Source: Acidimicrobiaceae bacterium (lineage in GTDB: Bacteria > Actinomycetota > Acidimicrobiia > Acidimicrobiales > Palsa-688). Taken from it: a stretch of 9,029 nt of DNA. The stretch covers positions 18,280 to 27,308 of the forward strand of contig PMHU01000081.1 in NCBI GenBank assembly GCA_003156795.1. Direction: 5' to 3'. Below are positions 6,242 through 9,029 of the stretch, one piece after another (the first letter of the stretch is position 1; each line of letters begins with the position of its first letter). Made by a program: the position numbers and the translations under genes. Under the pieces are notes generated by a model. The model saw only the letters and a program-made list of their open reading frames with translations, was not told where the DNA came from and made no database searches.

Positions 6242-7131
6242 ATGTCGCTCCCGGTCCCGGGAGTCTCCTCGCCGTCGGTAGGAACCGGTCGCAACTCGAT
6301 GCCCTCCGACGTTCGCCGGGCCTGGGCCAGCGAACCTGGGGGCAACACTTCGAGCAGGTCGTCGCGCAGCTGGACAGAACCGTCGCGGCCCACGACGATG
6401 TATTCCTGACCGCCGCGGCCCTCGCCTCCGACCCGCCCGTCGCGGATGGTTACGGTCCGCCCGAGAGCGGCCCCGACTTCGGGATCGTGGGTGACGGCCA
6501 CGACGGTCGTGCCCAAGTCCGCGTTGGCGGCCCGGATCAGGTCCACGACCGCGTCGGCCGAGGCCCGGTCGAGCTGGCTGGTGGGCTCGTCGGCGAGCAG
6601 GAGGCGAGGTCCGTTGGCCAGTGCCACCGCGACCGCGAGACGCTGTTGCTCCCCGCCCGACAACCGTCCAGCGGGCCGGGTGCCAACCGATCGAAGCCCG
6701 ACGGCTTCGAGCAGGTCGAGGGCGCGGGTCCGCTTGGTCCGGTAACGGCGGCGGGTCGGTCGCTGAGCGAACATGACGTTGCCGATTGCCGTTTCATGCG
6801 AAAGCAGGTTGCGGGCCGGATTCTGCATGACGATGCCGACCTCGCGGAGTCGAATGTCTGTCGCTTCGGCGGCCGAGATGTTGCGCAGGTTCCGGCCGTA
6901 CACCTCGACCAGACCGGCGGTGGGGCGCATGAGACCGGCGAGGATCCACAACAACGTGGACTTGCCGGCGCCCGACGGCCCGAGCAGGGCGACCATCTCG
7001 CCACTGCCCACTTCGAGGTCCACCCCACGCAGGGCGGTGACCTCCTGACCGACAACGCCGTATACGTGCACGAGGGCGTCGCAGCGAACCGCTGTCGCGG
7101 CCGCCCCTGTGGGTGCCACCGCTTCGCTCAT
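6238..7131 (-). CDS. ABC transporter ATP-binding protein 1 with C-terminal tail
   Basis: This 297-residue ABC ATPase contains Walker A GPSGAGKST (51-59), Q-loop Q103, signature LSGGEQQRLAVAVAL (157-171), Walker B LLLADEP (177-183) with catalytic E182, D-loop QLD (186-188) and H-loop H215. The ATG at 7131 is preferred over start codons further upstream. It forms an ATGA overlap with the permease stop and has the ribosome site GGGAGG 7 nt before it; any longer reading would run out of frame through permease coding sequence. About 60 residues after the nucleotide-binding domain (roughly 238-297) include EYIVVGRDGSVQLRDDLLEV and then IELRP. This looks like a small beta-rich AbrB-like module of the type I recall from some actinobacterial ABC ATPases, possibly a dimerisation or regulatory add-on. 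Together with ATPase 2 and the permease it forms one transporter; this grouping rests on overlap and family. Confidence 0.92.
   Translation of the reverse strand: MSEAVAPTGAAATAVRCDALVHVYGVVGQEVTALRGVDLEVGSGEMVALLGPSGAGKSTLLWILAGLMRPTAGLVEVYGRNLRNISAAEATDIRLREVGIVMQNPARNLLSHETAIGNVMFAQRPTRRRYRTKRTRALDLLEAVGLRSVGTRPAGRLSGGEQQRLAVAVALANGPRLLLADEPTSQLDRASADAVVDLIRAANADLGTTVVAVTHDPEVGAALGRTVTIRDGRVGGEGRGGQEYIVVGRDGSVQLRDDLLEVLPPGSLAQARRTSEGIELRPVPTDGEETPGTGSDI
6248..6252 (-). promoter_or_regulatory. ribosome binding site of ATPase 2
   Basis: The minus strand reads GGGAG, 6 nt before the ATG at 6241. It lies inside the last codons of ATPase 1 and supports the start that creates the ATGA overlap. 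Confidence 0.6.
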
Positions 7132-9029
7132 GCCGGCGCCTCCCGGAGCTGGTCCAAGCGGACGCTCCGGGCCAGGACCACGCTGGCTGCCAAGGTAGCT
7201 GCGAGTACCACTAACGCCGCGGCGGCGAGGACGCCGACCAGCGGGGCCAGGGGCGGGAACGTCGCCAGTGTCGGCGCGGCGGGCTGGGTCAAGAACTGAG
7301 GCACGTCGCGCAGCGCGATGACGGTGGCCACCATCCCGGTGCCTATGCCGACCAGGACGCCGAACAGGAGGACGATCAGCTGTTCGGAGGCGATGGCGCT
7401 CAAGATGCTCCGGCGGCTGACACCGGTCGCTTCCAGCGCGGCCAGCTCGTAGCGGCGCCGCCTCGAAGTCAGGTACAGCCCCAGGATCGCCCCGCCCGCG
7501 GCCAGGACGGACGCGATCCCTGCTTCGCCGAGGAACAGCACTCCAGCCAGACCAGGGCCCTGGCGGGTGAGGGTCTTGGTGTAGCCCGACTGAGTCTCTA
7601 TTGCGGTCACTTTCACCCCCTCGGCTTCGAGCTTGGGAACGACTCGTGACGCGGCGCCGGGCGCCAGCCACACTTGCTGCTGCGCCAGCACCAGATCGCC
7701 GGTGCTGGCCAGCTCCGCGAATCGACGGTCGACGACTACACCGTCAGCGGGTGCGCCGGGCACGGCTGCGAGGGTCGCCTTGACGTCCACCGGCAACGAG
7801 GTCCCGTCGAGACCGGTGGCCGAGTACGGACCCTTTGGGGCGACTGCCACCGAAGCGAATGCTGGGACCGGCGAGGGTCGGTCGACCACGCTCAGGACGG
7901 CCTCACCGTCGAGCTGAGAGTCGAACGTCCAAGCCAAACCCGCCGACCCGGCCGTGACCATGTTAGAGGTGGGCTGGTCGCCCGGCGAAATCCACGCCGT
8001 CGAGCTGGAGAAGCGGGAGTCGACGGTCCGCCAACCGCCCGAGCCGTGAACTTCCATGGCGCGAAAATCGATGCTGCCGATCGGGGCTGCCGCCGCGAAC
8101 GCGGTCGGAGGCGGCACGACGGACAGATCCTCGACGATGCAGGGGCAGCCGGGCAGGGAGCCACGCAGCGAGACGGGCCCCGTCTTCGGCAGGACCCCGA
8201 GCGATACCGGCGTCGGAGCAGTGGCACCGGTCGCCAAAACGTCGAGCGAGAGCGTCGAGCCCGGCGGGGACAGAGACTTGACGGCCAGGTCTAACTGGAC
8301 GGTGTCGCCGTCCAACACCAAGGGAGGCGGCTCGGGCGGATCGAGGGCAGCCACCGCCTGCTGAAGGGTCTCCCTGCTCCCCGGCCCAACCGCGGTCCGC
8401 CAATCGATGACCCGGCTCCAAGGCTGAGGATCGACCGCGATGGTCACCACGCCGTTGCTCGAATACTCCTCGACGGCGGCTGCCTGGCGACCCGTCGGGT
8501 CGGCTTTGGCAACCAGGGTTCCGAGGTCGGTGCCGGTCGGAGCGACCACGCTCAGGACGGTGGAGGCGCCGACCTGGGAGTTGGCGACGGTCCGGAAGTT
8601 GGCCCGGTCGAGAGCCCAACCCGACAAGGAAAAGGTCGCCAGCGCGAAGGACGTCGCCAGCATGATGGTCGTGCGTGAACCGCCCGGCCGCCGCGCCACT
8701 TGCCTCAAGGCCAGGAAGGCGGCGAGTCCGGTGCCGCGAGACCCTCGAATGACGGCTCGACAAGCGACCGGCAACACCCGGGAAGCGACCACGGCCACGG
8801 CCACTCCCAGGAGCCCGGGAACGAGGAGGCTGAGCGCGCTGCGGTGGGCGGAGGACACTTTGCCCGTCGCCAGCAACTCGGCCAACCCAGCGACGGCGCC
8901 GGTCAGCAGGATCGAGTCGAGAACCCAAGTGCGATCGTTGCCAGCGGTACTGGCCCTCCGCCACTGCTCTACCACCGGTCGCCGTAGCGTCTTCCAGGAC
9001 GCGAGGACTACGGACGCCAGCCCCCCGGC
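7128..9029 (-). CDS. FtsX-type ABC permease, 5' end cut by the window edge
   Basis: The reading frame stays open to the window edge, so 633 C-terminal residues are visible and the true start lies outside. The GTG at 8975 is internal: the 18 codons before it (…LASWKTLRRP) continue plausible permease sequence. Membrane segments in visible numbering are near 38-56, 64-90, 121-140, 494-520, 546-573 and 594-620. The last three, with RRRRYELAALEATGVSRRSI between the first two, are the classic FtsX/MacB C-terminal module. A large extracytoplasmic domain (about 141-493) is rich in Thr, Ser, Val and Pro, appears beta-rich, and contains a CPC motif (295-297). The arrangement suggests a protein with two FtsX modules, of which the second is complete here. 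Such permeases usually do not import; they extract or export lipids or peptides, or act as mechanotransmitters. Its stop overlaps the ATPase 1 start (ATGA). Confidence 0.88.
   Translation of the reverse strand, partial: AGGLASVVLASWKTLRRPVVEQWRRASTAGNDRTWVLDSILLTGAVAGLAELLATGKVSSAHRSALSLLVPGLLGVAVAVVASRVLPVACRAVIRGSRGTGLAAFLALRQVARRPGGSRTTIMLATSFALATFSLSGWALDRANFRTVANSQVGASTVLSVVAPTGTDLGTLVAKADPTGRQAAAVEEYSSNGVVTIAVDPQPWSRVIDWRTAVGPGSRETLQQAVAALDPPEPPPLVLDGDTVQLDLAVKSLSPPGSTLSLDVLATGATAPTPVSLGVLPKTGPVSLRGSLPGCPCIVEDLSVVPPPTAFAAAAPIGSIDFRAMEVHGSGGWRTVDSRFSSSTAWISPGDQPTSNMVTAGSAGLAWTFDSQLDGEAVLSVVDRPSPVPAFASVAVAPKGPYSATGLDGTSLPVDVKATLAAVPGAPADGVVVDRRFAELASTGDLVLAQQQVWLAPGAASRVVPKLEAEGVKVTAIETQSGYTKTLTRQGPGLAGVLFLGEAGIASVLAAGGAILGLYLTSRRRRYELAALEATGVSRRSILSAIASEQLIVLLFGVLVGIGTGMVATVIALRDVPQFLTQPAAPTLATFPPLAPLVGVLAAAALVVLAATLAASVVLARSVRLDQLREAPA
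7139..7144 (-). promoter_or_regulatory. ribosome binding site that fixes the ATPase 1 start
   Basis: The minus strand reads GGGAGG, 7 nt before the ATG at 7131 and inside the end of the permease gene. This is the strongest Shine-Dalgarno match in the block and decides in favour of the 297-residue form over longer readings of the same frame. Confidence 0.7.

Noticed and set aside
4076..6409. A 777-codon open frame on the plus strand opposite tmsB's leader, tmsA and ATPase 2.
   Set aside because: It is antisense to genes with clear catalytic motifs, has no recognisable domains and low-complexity Val/Gly/Leu/Arg composition, and crosses gene boundaries. This is typical of stop-codon scarcity in high-GC DNA.
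7132..7671. An upstream extension of ATPase 1 giving a 477-residue protein.
   Set aside because: The extra 180 residues are Arg/Gly/Pro-rich, lie out of frame within the permease gene, and are not needed. The ATG at 7131 has a strong ribosome site and an ATGA overlap.
8973..8975. A GTG as the start of the permease gene.
   Set aside because: The frame remains open to the window edge with permease-like sequence (ASWKTLRRPVVEQWRR), so the gene is truncated by the window and does not start here.

Overview
This is a high-GC, gene-dense window with seven protein-coding genes. GTG/TTG starts, ATGA overlaps, very long antisense ORF shadows and the gene families present all point to an actinobacterium. 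A deep-branching lineage such as Acidimicrobiia is possible, but that is a guess from the protein families and not something the sequence proves. No RNA genes, insertion sequences, CRISPR arrays or phage genes are visible.

Layout: an acyl-CoA synthetase of the AMP-forming family (minus, 37-1515) is divergent from a membrane acyl-CoA-type desaturase (plus, 1764-2732). The 248-bp intergenic region between them holds three inverted repeats and a candidate promoter. The desaturase is convergent with a minus-strand block that runs from the right edge of the window. In transcription order this block is: a FtsX-type ABC permease cut by the window edge (7128-9029), ABC ATPase 1 with a C-terminal tail (6238-7131), ABC ATPase 2 (5597-6241), an FAD-linked reductase of the TmsA/BfaA type (4181-5587), and a SAM-dependent methyltransferase of the TmsB/BfaB/UfaA1 type in the cyclopropane-fatty-acid-synthase family (2780-4057). 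The permease and ATPase 1 overlap by 4 nt (ATGA), as do the two ATPases. ATPase 2 and the reductase are 9 bp apart. The only larger gap inside the block, 123 bp, lies before the methyltransferase and contains a perfect 7-bp hairpin.

Proposed joint role: the desaturase makes a mono-unsaturated acyl chain (probably delta-9). TmsB methylates its double bond using SAM to give a 10-methylene chain, and TmsA reduces this to a 10-methyl branched fatty acid such as tuberculostearic (10-methylstearic) acid. The acyl-CoA synthetase would feed activated fatty acids into this or a neighbouring pathway. The unusual part is the tight linkage of tmsA to a three-gene FtsX-type ABC transporter. This suggests, by inference only, that the transporter handles the methyl-branched lipid or responds to the membrane state it creates. 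As I recall it, the equivalent M. tuberculosis locus has an MmpL lipid transporter in the neighbouring position, which would be a functional parallel with an unrelated transporter.
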